From: Hermatobates lingyangjiaoensis
Taxonomy: Eukaryota; Arthropoda; Insecta; Hemiptera; Hermatobatidae
DNA length: 64,000 nucleotides
Direction of reading: 5' to 3'
Assembly (NCBI GenBank): GCA_026182355.1
Contig: JAPFBL010000105.1
Location: forward strand, 1,169,001-1,233,000
Part shown: one piece after another, positions 13,370 to 26,092 of the stretch
How positions within the stretch are numbered: the first letter of the stretch is position 1
Layout: each line of letters begins with the position of its first letter
Position numbers and translations under genes: made by a program
Notes under the pieces: generated by a model
Seen by the model: only the letters and a program-made list of their open reading frames with translations
The model's database searches: none
Told to the model about the DNA's origin: nothing

Positions 13370-14380
13370 AAACTGCTTCAAGGAAATCTACAACCTTCTC
13401 TGCACTATTACCTATAAGTATTAATAATAAATGTGACTTAGCGCGGATCACAGCCCGAACCCAAACACTTTTATTTTTATACATCATCACTGTAACTAGA
13501 AAAGACGTGACTTATTGCAGAGTCACAGTGAAAACCCAGAGATCAAAATTTCCAATTATTAACCATTTCCATTTCTATTGCAAATACATTACTATAATCG
13601 ATTAAATTATTTTATAAAGAATAAAAACTATACATTACAACAAAACTTACTCAATTAATAATAAAAATAATTCATAGCTGTATAGAATGATTAAATTACG
13701 AGTTATTAAATACAAGTACAATCGAACGATATTATAGAATTAATATCAAAGGTTCTCTGGGGCTGGAACCTCTCAACATAACCTCACTGAAAACAGACAC
13801 GGTGTTTACATGCAATGGAATATCTATTGTTTATATAGATTACATCCTATTAAAATCTTATCAAGTACGATGGGACGTTAATATCAAATAATATTAATCA
13901 CTTTTGATATGTTTAAATCCCGCTGTCAAATAATAACAACATTTAAATTGCTAATTCTTACAAAAATTGGTATACGAGTTTTGTTATTTCTGAATAGCTG
14001 AGTGTTCAAGCTAAATTTCGAGTTAATCAAAATTGTTTAAAATTATTGTATCAAATAAAAACGAATCTAATTCATTCGAATGAATAAAAGACTATATATA
14101 AATTTTTGGTTTTCTCTGAATCCAGAGAAAAAAAAATGCATAACATTTACTATTAATCAGGTAATGTGTGCAGGCAAAACGACGCTCGTGCAGAATAAGA
14201 AATGAGTCACTACAGTTTTCGACCCTAAAGCTACTCTAAAGGGGAAAGCGTTTACCTGGGCTACAGAAACATCACTACCAGTTAACGTGCTCTTCTTAAT
14301 TTGCTCATGGATTTATAAAATGGAACATTATCAAATTATAAACTGAAAAAAAAAGTTAATATAAAGCTTACTCAGGGAGA
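13370..14380. other. AT-rich intergenic DNA
   Basis: No gene or repeat family was recognised. Confidence 0.4.
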
Positions 14381-14384
14381 TCTT

Positions 14385-14418
14385 CTGCATCACTGACAGT
14401 TTAGTGGCGAAACGTCAG
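14385..14418 (+). ncRNA. Degenerate hammerhead-like motif
   Basis: CTGCATC is followed by a CACT...AGTG stem and then GAAACGTC. The order matches a minimal hammerhead (CUGANGA, stem II, GAAA, GUH), but the first core block is altered (CTGCATC in place of CTGANGA), so it should be inactive. It is probably a relic of a retroelement such as a Penelope-like element. Confidence 0.25.
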
Positions 14419-14729
14419 CATGTGGGAAACGCCAATTTTTCACTATTTTTCTAACCAAAAGGTGACTATACCTTTAATGATGTCACAGAGAAACTTTTTC
14501 TAATAAATGGAATGTGTAATCAACTATGTGTTTTAAAATCATAAGTGAAGTCATTTTTTTAAAAAAAATATTTAGACCTGAATATTTTGATATACATTTT
14601 TGTATATTTTATCGTGAATATACAAATAAAATGTACAAAATAAATAAATACGAGTTACATCGTAGATCTGATTTGAATAGTCGTCAACTCTGAGCTTTTC
14701 AAAACTTAATAAACGATACCGTTTTGGTT

Positions 14730-15430
14730 CATGGAATGAGATCCTCAGATCTGCTGAAGGAATTATTCAAGTAGACTCATCTAAATGAATATGAATTATA
14801 GGGGTGGCGTGCACTACATATTCATCTCCGACATGAAATGTAGGACCATGAATAAGATTCGAGCTCCGGTCTATTAGGGTGAATATGCATGTTATCACTA
14901 TGAGAATGGCCAACGGGTCAGGTCACCAAGCCAATGTGAGTTTGACAACCTGATTTCTAAGTACTCACCCACTGCGTTGAGCAGCGTTGCTCTGACTGAA
15001 GTTAATCCTACTGAAGGCGGAGTGCTATACTAAGCAGTGCCCTCATATTGGTGGAGACTTTAGGGCTTCCATGCTCATTGAATAAAACCCGCGCCATGGA
15101 CGCATAGCCCTCGCATTCCTGCGTGAAACCGTTATGTAGTGTTAGACTCAAGGTACCTGTAGTTTTAGAACCAATAAGTTTTTCGTTCGTTTAGTTTTCC
15201 TTCGTCACTGTGTGAGAAGTAAGTACTCTCTCACGAGGATGGTCTGCTGAACAAGTGATGGGATCTTCTACTTCTACCTGTAAACTTGGATTAGTTTGTG
15301 AGGACTGTTTTAGACAAAAAAAAATCAAGTTCTTTGACTTTATGTAGATCCAAGGTTAAGGACGCTTGCAGTGCAACCAAGAGTTACGCTCGCAGGGTAG
15401 TCTTAACAATGAAATACTAAGCAGTGGAAG
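14730..15430 (+). mobile_element. Probable retroelement 5' region and ORF1 relic
   Basis: This is a GC-balanced block in AT-rich DNA. It contains a small open frame starting with ATG at 15258 with a Cys pattern (TCKLGLVCEDCF), stopped after 31 codons. A second open stretch ending near 15414 (KVKDACSATKSYARRVV) looks like a continuation in another frame. The look is that of the leader and first ORF of a decayed retrotransposon, but no diagnostic domain is visible. Confidence 0.35.
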
Positions 15431-15482
15431 ATATGATACTCTGGCATTAGACAAAGTAACTAGTGGACATGTGATGACTCTG

Positions 15483-15620
15483 GCATATTAAATTCATAAA
15501 TATGAATATTTATGAATATGAAATTCGTCATAAATATGAAATTCATATTTATGAATTTCATAAATTCATATTATGTTATATATTCATATAACATAATCCG
15601 TAATTTCATAAATATGAACT
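15483..15620. repeat. AT-rich interlaced palindromes
   Basis: Repeated ATAAATATGAA and its complement TTCATATTTAT alternate, giving several overlapping inverted repeats, including TATATTCATATAACATAAT near 15579. Confidence 0.6.
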
Positions 15621-16530
15621 GAACACTAAGGAATATTTCAAAACAAATAGAAAATAAAGTACTAAAATACAATTATTGTAGAATTCATAGTTCTTTTCAT
15701 TAGTCTCTTAAAAAAAGTATGTATACCAGTCAAGAATCATTACTTTGTTGTTAATGACTATCATAAATAGCACTCCGTAGTTTAAGTTTCAACAGAAAGC
15801 AGTAAATTTAGAAATTTATCATATCTCAATATACTTTGTATTTCTGAAATAAATTGGTAAAAAAGTGATGTAATATTGAGTTTATCTGCAGAATATTCAC
15901 TCCTTGTTCTATTAGTGAAAGATTATAAATAAGTTTACCTGTTGGTAGAAATATCAATTACTTTAAACTTTTTCCTAATATGAATGTGAATTCTGGTAGA
16001 TTATTCCAGTGGCATACCCATTTATTCACAATCAGAATGTTAGAGATTCAGCAAATTATGTTATTAGTTTATATAGTCATCATTCCTCGTAAATATGGTC
16101 TTCACTCAATCAGTTACAGAAAGTGCCTATTAACAAGAGCCTACCCTCAGCTAACGTAAGCTCTCAACAATGTTCATATTTCAAAACCGATCAAGTGGGA
16201 AGAAAATTAACGATAATATATGAGTTTGTATTTTAAACATATATCTAACAACTTAAGAGATCACACTGATGGTTTGATTATCATATCTCAATATAATTGG
16301 TAAAAAAGTAATGTAATTATCATATTCCCAGTTAACTGCTCTTAAGTGGTTTTGGATACAATTTTCTTTCTCCTAAATTGAAATTTCTTGAGATTTCAAG
16401 TTCTTCATATGTTAATAACCACCAATAAAATTAAAACATTGCATTTTTTTTTATAAAAGCAAAGAAATGTTTTGAATAAAAGGTGTTGACTTTAAATTGT
16501 ATTTAAAAGATTAGACTGATAAGATTCTAT
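15621..16530. other. AT-rich intergenic DNA
   Basis: No gene was recognised. The phrase ATATCTCAATATA with nearby GGTAAAAAAGT recurs at about 15822-15865 and 16283-16312, suggesting a short dispersed duplication. Confidence 0.35.
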
Positions 16531-16539
16531 GAGCCATTG

Positions 16540-17150
16540 AGCGCCGTTAGTCCACTACAAGAGTCCTGTAGGCGTGGACTAACATCGGCTGGTGAGTGTC
16601 TGTCCATCCCCTACTACCCTGCGCGTTGCCAGGTCATCTGCATCTACTCTTCTGTAAAAACTAAGGGGATAGATAGGTGAGTTAATCGGACCCATACGAT
16701 GGAAGCAGACTTGAAGCAGATCATGACATGTGGTCAGTCGAATAGTCAGCTGACCATTCAATAGTGATCTCAATATTGTGTCAGTGAGACCTCTCACTGT
16801 GTCATTGCGGGAGCCCCACGTCATACTTTGACACTGGCTTCGTTTGACATGGCTTATCAGTACTTGTTTCTTGACAGCTGCCTTTATTAGTCTTTCGACA
16901 GTTTCAAAAATGATAGATAGGGTAGTCTTGTCCAGCTAATCTGCTCTGTTTAAACCTCACATGACTGGGAATCTACTGAGGTAGAACACCCTTGACTTAG
17001 GCGAACAACCCTGCCAAGTATTTCCTCCCCTCTAGAGTTACCCCACTTTCAGTGGATTAGTTGTTCGAAAGAACAATTAGTCTATAAGAATAACAGCGGT
17101 CTTCTAGCTCTTGTTAAGTTGCAACGTTTTTGCCACTTCTTCAATTATCA
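16540..17150 (-). mobile_element. Transposon-like GC-balanced block with an unidentified open frame
   Basis: The block differs in composition from its AT-rich flanks. The minus strand has an 81-codon open frame (16824-16579) including GSRNDTVRGLTDTILRSLL and CFHRMGPINSPIYP. I do not recognise a domain. The composition and broken frames suggest transposon debris, but the class is unknown. Confidence 0.3.
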
Positions 17151-20100
17151 CAATCTCTCCATAAAAAATATCTCCTGGATTTTTACCAAAGAGCTATAGC
17201 TCTTTGACACAGTGTGAAGTAAAAAACTGCTCCCGTAGTCCTCCTTGGGTTAACGGAGCCGCCTATGCTTATAAGTAACCACTACTGTGAAGGATACAGT
17301 GTAGGAATGGTTTTCAGAGCAGCTTGTCTGAGTTTTCAGGAAAAGAGTGTGGTTTTGAAACGGTGTGCTGTAGAATTATGAGATGCATTCAAGGAGACCA
17401 AAAAACCTGCTTGAAACCAACAAGCAACGGAGGTGGTGATAACGCAGTATTTTTGTGCAATTACTCGGCTAAAGTATCAGCAAAATTCTATTTTTAAGTT
17501 TTTGAGTTGCTTTAGAATAATTCCTACACTAATTTATGTAAACTCTTTTACATTGCTTCCGCAATTTTGAAGTGATTTATCTGTATGAGGGTTTTATTCT
17601 CTCTGGACCGCTGTTGATGTAATGAACTGAGAATTTCTTCCACTGTGATAATTCTGAGAGTATATTGGATGTTGAAAATTGTTATTTGAAACAGATTCAT
17701 TAAAGTTCTAGTTCGCTATATATACTTTTTATATCTTCATTCATAGTTAACTTCATATCTTTAGCACACTGAAGTAAGGGCCACTTGCGGGTACCTTTAA
17801 TTGTGTGCTTCTATGTCTTTGTGTAACTGTGTAATTCTTAGTTAACAAGATAAAATGCTTAAAGACAGTTTTTTGCTGTTTTTCTATCCATAAAAGTTTA
17901 TTATTTTAGTATCATAGAACTCCAAATACTGCTGCTATTAGACTCCGTAAATTACAAGTAAACGGAGAGAATCAGGTCATCCGCTGAAAGAAGAGTTGTC
18001 AACTGAGAGAGGACCCTGAGTCAATGTCACTACTGGGAGGCAGTTGTCATGCCTTGGACTCTAGTTAACCTTTTAACACAAAAATCATGTTGTCCACTTT
18101 AATGGTAGTCTACTCACTATTTGAGTCTATTAACTTATGAATAAACACCTGCTACGACTCAGTATAACCAGCATAAAAGTTCATAAGAACTGTTAGGGTG
18201 ATGAAAAATCTTCTCTCTACTGTCCTTTACTACCCGTTTTCTTTATCGTTAAAAAGAATTGTTTCGGTTTTCTGATTATGAACATTCCCCGTGGTTAAAC
18301 GTGGGCCAAAAGCTGTGTAGCTCATTGCATAAACAAGATTTAAAATACCTCATATTTAATAATTTTCTGACTATTTCTGTGATCTGGAAACTTATGCGAC
18401 CAAACAGTAATCATAATGCAGTATATTACATACATTCAAACATTAATATAAATGCGGAAACAATTCAATAAAAAAAATAATTCAGAGAGTTTAAAACTTG
18501 TAATATTTATTCATCTCGAAATACAATTGTTTTATCAATACAATACTTACAGTGAAGTAAAAATAATATATAAATAAAACATAACAGCAAACCAACTTTG
18601 AAAAAGTGCAAAATAATTATAAATAGCATATTATTGTGGGTGCAGTACTTTTCAAATACATTAATATAAATAATAATTCTCCTTTCAATAACGTAATTTT
18701 ATTTTTCAAATTAGGAGCAAATTATTTTAGCTTTAAAAAATTAGTATGAATAGTAGTACTTGAAATAGAAAACAATGTTTGTTTTATTTTTTGTGCTACA
18801 TAAATGTTTTCTGCTATTTGTTATAACTTATTCATTATTTATATATTTTTTAAAAAATAATGGTGCGAAATATTTATACCATTTGAAAAGAACAGCTAGC
18901 AGCATTACCAACGTATTAAAGAACAATTTCAAGGTTAAATTTATATTTGCAGTAAAAAAAAAAGAGAAGAAAATGAAATAAGTGGTTTTAAATCGCGTGT
19001 TATTGGGGTATTTCCAAGACTCGTTATTCAAATATATGTCCGACTCTAACACTGGTTTTAGATTAACATAATTTAAGCTGATTTTTTTCGACAAACTAAC
19101 TTTACTTTCTCTATTATTCTTTCGAATTATTCACTAGTTCTACCTCAAGTTATTTTCATCTTCCAATACAATATTCTACTTTAAATACTATTTATATTTG
19201 TCAACGGAATTGAGATAATAAGCATGTTTGTTTTATTTTAAAAAAAATTACCTGCCTCTAATACAACTAACTATTGATTTTAATAATTTATGCCATTTTT
19301 ACTTCAATATGAGTAGAATGTAGTAATTATGATAACTGATCCAGTAATTGGATATTTGAAAGATTCGTATATAATTTCCTGCCTTGGTTCAAACCATCGT
19401 TTATTCTGGCTTGACAACCATTTGCTCCCTTTCCCTTTTTTTTAGGTACTTCAAAATACCTCTCTTGCCTCCCTCCCTTCCTAATACCTCACCAGATGTC
19501 CAACTTCACTTGTGTCTGAAGTGAAGTCAATCTGACAAAGACTAATTGTTTTGGTTCAAACATCATATCCCATTTTTTTACTCCGGTTTGGACGTTGATT
19601 TTTATTTCATGTGTTTATTGTGAGGTCTGGTTGTACCTCACCTCACATTATAATTGAATGGTGGTTGATTCGTACTTCACCGAAGGCTGCGCACTAGGTA
19701 ATTCTTACCAATTCCGTTTTCATTCTCCCTTCTGTTCGCTTCTGAATAAAGCTCTTAATTTATTTCGGCCCCAGGTAGTGTAAATATCTGTTCCAGCCAT
19801 ACGTAGGTATGTCCAAGTTGCTGCAAAGTTATAGTATTACTATTAAATTTTTTGTACAAAATAATTATTAAAATGTTCCAGGAATATTAAAAAGTATAAT
19901 AATTAATAATAATATAACATTATTAAAACTTATTTTATGATAACTAAGAAATTAGCGTAAAAATGTTTTTTCAACTGATTTCTTCTGTTTTTGATTTTGG
20001 TCCAGCAAGATACTACCAGAAGAGTTCTGTTTCATGCTGCCTATGTCGACGTCCAAGTCACAACTCTGTTAGTCAGGAAATCTTCTCCTTGGCGGCCATA

Positions 20101-20190
20101 TTGAAACAAGAGCTCCTGAATTACAGCCAGGGAGTTGGAAGAATTAGCATTGCTACTTTTTTTTTCTTTCTTTGCAAACCTGCGTCAACT
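17151..20190. other. Intergenic DNA
   Basis: No supported gene. There are GC-balanced patches at about 17200-17420 and 17930-18070. A small inverted repeat, TTCACTT..AAGTGAA, lies near 19505-19525. The open frame at 19963-20205 has no recognisable domain. Confidence 0.4.
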
Positions 20191-20199
20191 GACTCGCCG

Positions 20200-21130
20200 G
20201 TCTAACCTATGCTGTCACCTCGTACATGACAATCTGCCTCAACAGTTCAAGTGCAGGTTAACTATCGCTCCAAGAGAGGAGAGAACTAGATATTAGCAGA
20301 TGATAAATGATCAATAAAAGATATATGGTCTTTAAGTGTTCCTTTCATTTCTATGTCAACTCTAAGTATGTATCCGTGCCTCTTGTGTAGGTAGGTTGAT
20401 AGTGAAAGTGCATTTGGAGGGTGACCTTAGCCCAACGCACCATCCTGCCAACGTGTTCGTAGGGTTTACTTAGAGAGGTATCTATGAAGAACCACCAGCA
20501 CGACGCCAAGATCTTATCTACTTAGATCCCCTGTAGTACTTGCATGTTTCTGTTCTGTGAAAATAATAGAATCCAGGGAAGAACCTTGAAGTAACCCCCT
20601 CTCAATCCTGTACCAAGAGGATAAAGTTTCTCGGGCATTAACTCTAAAGAACTGTGGAGTAGAATAGGGTGAACGATCCTTTTAAACCATTGGTGTATCT
20701 CAGCGCCCCTAGTTTCTTAGCAAGGCTTACAAGCCAAACACAATCAAACTCTTTGTTAAGGTTAAGGGTACACAGCAGAAACTGAACAATCCATATCTTT
20801 CTTGGCACCCAAACTGGATATCTGTAAGTAGGAGGAACTCGGATACGGTTGAAGTAAGGCATTTTCAAATACCTTGCTTACAGAGCTAAGCAAACTTATA
20901 GCCCTGCAGTTGTTTGGTTGAGTTGTATCCTCGTTCCTTTTCGGAATTGATGACGATCTCTGCCTATTTCAAGGCCAAACAAAAGTAACCAATTTTAATG
21001 TATGCATTACATATGGTTGTTAGCTATTTCAGAGTCAGGTCAGGGAGCTGCTTTAGAACGAAATTACTTAGATCATCCACACCCGGCGCCAAAGCTTTAA
21101 GGAATGTTTTATTACAAACTGTAACGGTCT
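20200..21130 (-). mobile_element. Non-LTR retrotransposon reverse-transcriptase fragment
   Basis: Read on the minus strand, the motifs come in the order expected for a Jockey/R1-like RT, with stops and frameshifts between them. They are APGVDDLSNFVLKQLPDL (about 21090), then NAYIKIGYFCLALK (about 20985), then a degraded KVFENALL-like stretch. Next are NLNKEFDCVW (20754-20725; RT usually has DxxKAFDxVW) and a GLLQGSSLDSIIF-like segment (about 20600; usually GVPQGSVLSP). It is broken and not coding. The catalytic YxDD region was not found. Confidence 0.75.
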
Positions 21131-21134
21131 AGAA

Positions 21135-21853
21135 ATATATAGTAAAAAACCATCTCGAAATTTAAAAAAAACTAACACCAAGGATAATAAATCTCTACCT
21201 AAACAATATCTATTATTAAAATAATAATAATTACAAAATATAAAATTATTATAAATATAAAAAACAAAATATAAAATAAAAATATCAATATCAATAAATG
21301 CATATACTAATCATAAATAACTAAATATTACTTTTGGCATACATAGGTCTACAACTTTGTCATACGATTATCTTTTTGCACAAACAGATCATAATTGTAT
21401 ATATACATTATATATATTTTAACTAACTTTAAAACTAATTTATTAAAATCATTTAATAAAAACATAGGTGTTAATCGTTTACACATTGTGTTAATCGCCT
21501 TCTTGACAACTGTCCTGAGTGAGGACTATTGATTATCATTCATTATCAAATACAATTTTCTTCCACATTAGTTGGAAAATTAGTCGAGTAAGATATTTGA
21601 CTGTGATTACTTAAATTGTAAGTACATAAAAGTAACAATCACATCACTGTGATATTTTATAGTAATATGAAAACCCTGATATAGAACTGGAAACCATGCA
21701 ATTACCTCAACCAATGTCATACTTTCATGAATTTCGAATACTTTCATTTTATTGATATTTTATTCTGTGTATGTTACTTTGAAATCCATACCAAAAAATG
21801 ATTATTACGAAATAGTAATATGAGTTATTCTTTGCAAAAACTTGATTTCGAAT
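21135..21853. other. AT-rich upstream region of the ALR gene
   Basis: AT-rich DNA with no repeats. It should include the ALR promoter and 5' UTR, but I can point to no specific element. Confidence 0.4.
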
Positions 21854-21958
21854 ATGTTTGATGCATCGTCACATCACAAGGATAGTCATTCAGCTCCATG
21901 TAAAGTTTGTTCTGCTTTCCAAGACTGGGCTAAAAGTCAAACAAAAGTGGCACCAAAG
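21854..21958 (+). CDS. Alr: ALR exon 1
   Basis: 35 codons from ATG to AAG, with donor AAG|GTACGT in phase 0. It holds the shuttle cysteines PCKVC and the following FQDW, as in vertebrate PCRxCxDFKxW. Confidence 0.9.
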
Positions 21959-23638
21959 GTACGTAATTTAAAAATAAATGTATGTACCTGTAATTTAAAG
22001 GCAGGGTGGTTTTCTTTTCAAGTAAAGTTACTGATATTGCATCACCTACTCTTATCATTAACAGGCACTTATTATTTACATTGAACATTCATTTTTAAAA
22101 TTATTGTATTATGTCTCTGATCAAAGCAAAAATTATTGATTTTTGGACTCGACTACCGGTCTATGATGTATGAGAGTTTAACGATTGGTAATTTTATTTG
22201 TGTGGTTTCTAATTTTTTGTTTTTGTTTTCAGATTGATGATAACCAAAGCACCTTGAACAATGAATGTCCCCTAGACAAGGATCAACTTGGTATGATGTT
22301 AATTTTATTGAGTTTCAAGAATTTACTGTAGTTTAATTTTTTCTTATCCTTTCAGGTCAATCAACATGGGGTTTCCTTCACACAATGGCGGCTTATTACC
22401 CAGGAAAACCCAGTGAACAACAACAGACCGAAATGAAAACCTTTTTAAATATTTTTGCTAAGGTTTACCCCTGCGAAGTGTGTGCAGAACATTTACAGAA
22501 GGAGTTAGTTTCCATTATACTTTTATCATAATTCTGAAAATTTTGTTTATGTGCTTATGAACAAATAAAGTATTATTTTATAAAAAATATGAAACTTTGT
22601 AGAAGCAGCGAAATGGAACAAACTTACTGGATTATAGTGGTAATATCTTAAACTTACAAATAGTCAGTATTAATGTATTGATGCAGACTCGACTGCTAGT
22701 CTCTGGTCAAGAGTTTGAAGATTGCTTTGTTATATATACTTTTTCTGATTGTTTTAGCATCCATGAAATCATTGTATCTTGTTATCTGTTACTACTTACA
22801 GCTATATTTAATTGAAAATTGTTATTTCAAATATTTGTTAGTTTTAATAGTGATATAATTATTTATACAAGAGGTTAATACTATTAAGAAAATATAAGTT
22901 TCTTGTATTTTGTCATTATAACTTGACCGACTTCGGAAATATCCATCAGCAAATTTAGAAACTAAATGTCGTTTTTTTGTATGCTCAATTGAATGGTTGT
23001 TGTTTTCCTAGTCGCCGTGCCTTGTGTTATCTAAAGAATGAACTTCGTTTTTATTTTATTAATAATTTGTTTTGTTTAATTTATCTGATTTAGATTTGTT
23101 TTCTTAGATTCCTGTCTTCATCATTTGTTACCTGTCTGTACATTGTATTTTTGTAATTGTTAGTTACTCATGTCGATGGACAAGAAACTAATGAGGAAGA
23201 AAAGGATAGAAATAAAATTAATATAAATTAACCCTAATAAAGAAAATAAAAATTAAGTTATAATAATTTCTGTAAACAAGGCAATATCGACTTAGAAGAC
23301 AACAGTCGCCTCAAGGGAATATACGATTCAAGAGGCGAGAATATACGATAACACAAGTTACATTTAGATTGCACTTGATATTGGGCCAAACGACAGCACA
23401 CTAAGTCAGGCTTCGTTTTCTCGAAAAATATTTCTAGCTCTAATCTTGAAAACTAACTGCATTGAATGATTGCAGGATAGTGGAGTTACCCCCAGACACA
23501 TGTTCGACGGAATCACTCTCAAAGTGGCTGTGTGTGATGCACAACAAAGTGAACCTGCGGCTGGGGAAGCCTTTGTTCGACTGTTCTCGAGTGTTCGAGA
23601 GGTGGAGGGACGGTTGGGCGGATGGCTCCTGTGATTAG
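21854..23638 (+). CDS. Alr: FAD-linked sulfhydryl oxidase ALR (GFER/Erv1 family), 4 exons
   Basis: Exons at 21854-21958, 22233-22290, 22356-22503 and 23476-23638 join in phase to 474 nt, encoding 157 residues. All introns are GT-AG. The family oxidises the Mia40/CHCHD4 import receptor in the mitochondrial intermembrane space and passes electrons to cytochrome c or oxygen. Visible hallmarks are an N-terminal shuttle pair PCKVC (residues 15-19), the [12 protein letters not shown] helix that packs on FAD, the active-site CxxC in YPCEVC, the HNKVN FAD motif, and the C-terminal LGKPLFDC...[11 protein letters not shown] signature. Length is typical for a short-form ALR. There is no transmembrane segment and no obvious presequence, which is common for this family. 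The start is the ATG at 21854; an upstream TTG is in frame but no other ATG. All key residues are present and it looks functional. Confidence 0.95.
22233..22290 (+). CDS. Alr: ALR exon 2
   Basis: Acceptor TTTTCAG, donor CTTG|GTATGA, 58 nt ending in phase 1. It encodes the variable linker [19 protein letters not shown] between the shuttle cysteines and the catalytic core. Confidence 0.88.
22356..22503 (+). CDS. Alr: ALR exon 3
   Basis: Acceptor CTTTCAG, donor GGA|GTTAGT (a weaker donor), 148 nt. It encodes the first core helices ([12 protein letters not shown]) and the redox-active CEVC next to the FAD isoalloxazine ring. Confidence 0.93.
23476..23638 (+). CDS. Alr: ALR exon 4 (terminal)
   Basis: Acceptor GATTGCAG. 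54 codons including the TAG at 23636. It encodes [10 protein letters not shown] and the [19 protein letters not shown] tail. It is noticeably more GC-rich than exons 1-3. Confidence 0.93.
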
Positions 23639-23639
23639 C

Positions 23640-25970
23640 GGATTGTATTCCAGTTACTCCTAGTTTCTTAGAGCGGCCCTAAATATTAAAAAAGTTATAC
23701 AAATACTTGTAATACATTATTTATTATCTGTAATTTTTTTGTTTATAATTAACATGGAATATATTCAAGTACATCGGTTATATATATGCTTTATATATAA
23801 CGTTCTTAATCATCCAATGACAATTTTAGTAAAAGTAGTTTAATGAGGTTATTCTACTTGTGCCTTTGATTTTACATTTCAATTTTAGCTTTGACTTAGC
23901 AACTTCAGTTGCTATCTCAATCATTTTACTATTCTTTACTACATTTTAAATACGCATAAATCCAACATTTATATTACTTTTAGGTGTCATCGAGGTGAAA
24001 TATTCTCATTCCTGCTGATGTACTTTACTTAAAGTATGTTTAATTCATAAAACCATATTTTGCAAAATGCAATTTTCTTTATATAAAATTATTTGGCATG
24101 GGGCATCAGCCATCTTGTACCGTGTAACATGGTAACAGATACATCCATATATTTGGGACTATCCGGTAAAGTAGAATACTATACTTACTGACATTTGTAA
24201 CAAATCTTAAGTGGTTTACACTTTAACATGTCATTGAGGATACCTTAGATATTTATTCATATTTAATAATGGTAAACATACTGTGTTCAACGATGCACCT
24301 TATGTATTATATTACGTATGAAATCCTCTCGTGGTAATATTTTTAGCCTGGGAGGATCTTGAAATTCGTGAATTGCAAAACTAATCACTACAGTAGAACG
24401 GTACTCCTTGTAATGACCCCCCCCCCATCATTACTTCGTCATCGTGCTGGTGACTTTTACCAGTCCTGTCATTCTATTCTGCTACTTCCTATTGTGTGTA
24501 GAGCTGAAATCACCTCTAGCAATTTCTGCAAGCAGAGATGAATATATTAAAACTTGAGTGAAATACGAAATATTATATGAAAAGAGAGTTTAAAAAAAAA
24601 CCTGCGAAGATGTGAGAAAAATTGTATCCTATTTTATATAATATCAGTCCATAAGAACTTTGCACAGAGAAACTATTTAACAGAGTTAAGGCTATTAGAT
24701 TCTACAGAGTCTTCGGATCCGGAGTAACATGTAACAGTTGTGTGTGTTTTGGTCAGGTGGAGTGGGCATTGAAGTGATTATGGTTCCTTAGCTAAGAATA
24801 GGTAGACGTGTGAGCATGGCACATCGCATTGTCCGAGAAATAACTATCTCTAGTGGTTTATGCAGACTAAGAGAAATAGCCAGAGAGCTACTTTTTTCCT
24901 TAGTATGGATGGCTCTGTGCGCTTTGGGTTTTTGTAGAACACTGGTACTCGGGTTCGGCACAATACAAGACGATTAAGAACTTTGCTATTAGGACAGTCT
25001 TAAAATCACAGAAGCTGCAAGTGAATCGAAGCGTTTAGCTATAATTAATTATTACTTTTAAACCTAAATAATTTTAATATTTGTATTTCATAATTTAACT
25101 TTTATAAAAAAAAAAGATCCCTCAGCTCTACACTCAATAGTATAGTAAGTAAACGTGCAGTCAGGCCTCATTATAAACAATTAATTGATTTATTAATGTC
25201 ATTTTGTTTGTTATAACGAAAAAGTAATCGTTATTATAACGAAATTTTTATAAGTGACAACAGATGCAACACTCTAGCTCTATCCATTTTAGTGTCATAT
25301 TTTCTCCTCCAATATTCAAAAGTTGTGAATTAATATAATATTCATGCTTAGATAACACAAAATAATTTCTACAATCAACAATATTTCGTGTTGAATCCAT
25401 TATGAACCGTCAAATGGTGTGACCATTATCATCGTGTTTGTTCTCACCTTTCAGATTCAATCATTAACACTTTTACATTAAAAACTCATCTTCGAATTTC
25501 TTGTTTTTTTAACTTTCTAGAGTTAGTACTTTTGGGGGGAAATTGGGATCTAATTTACTTAATTGGTAATAAAGTCGTTTCCTCACGATGCAAGACTGTT
25601 CAAGAGATATATACCTTCAATATAACAGTTCTTTTGTAACATAACAGCTGTATTAATTTGGATACACTTACACAGATCAAGAAAATAACTCCAAAACTCG
25701 GTAAAAGTGTTAATCCGTTAAAATTTCGACATAGATTTTGTTTTATTACTATAATTAACGTAATCTAAAAATTGAGTCGTCCTATATATAATATATGTTA
25801 GTTAATTTTGATTTGAAAGTTTTTCACCGCTAAAAATGACTCACAGATGTCTAGGTGGCCTGAAAGTTTATTTTTCATAAAGTTTATAACAAAATTTGCA
25901 AAAAATTATGAATTTTAATTATTCCCCAAAACATTACACGGAGGTAATATAACACATTTCATTTGTAAAA
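23640..25970. other. Intergenic DNA between ALR and GDPGP1
   Basis: The two genes converge here. The region is AT-rich. No clear AATAAA closely follows the ALR stop. A patch at about 24700-24980 is GC-balanced and has a broken frame (HRIVREITISSGLCRLREIA) that might be transposase-derived, but I cannot assign it. Confidence 0.4.
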
Positions 25971-25976
25971 ATAAAT

Positions 25977-26092
25977 TTATTTTGAAAACATCTGAATAAC
26001 ATGTTGTCTAACTTTAAAGAAAACATCTTCAGTAATTTCAGATAATATTTCACTAACTTCCTCTTCGGTGATTCTTTCAAAGTGACATTCAT
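25977..26092 (-). CDS. GDPGP1: GDPGP1 exon 8 (terminal)
   Basis: Acceptor TGTTTTAG. It encodes ECHFERITEEEVSEILSEIT and a short tail to the TAA at 25979-25977. The AATAAA overlapping the stop is too close to serve as the poly(A) signal. Confidence 0.85.

Noticed and set aside
24700..24980. Mariner/Tc1 transposase fragment
   Set aside because: Only a vague helix-turn-helix-like peptide could be read; no D,D motif or terminal repeats were seen.
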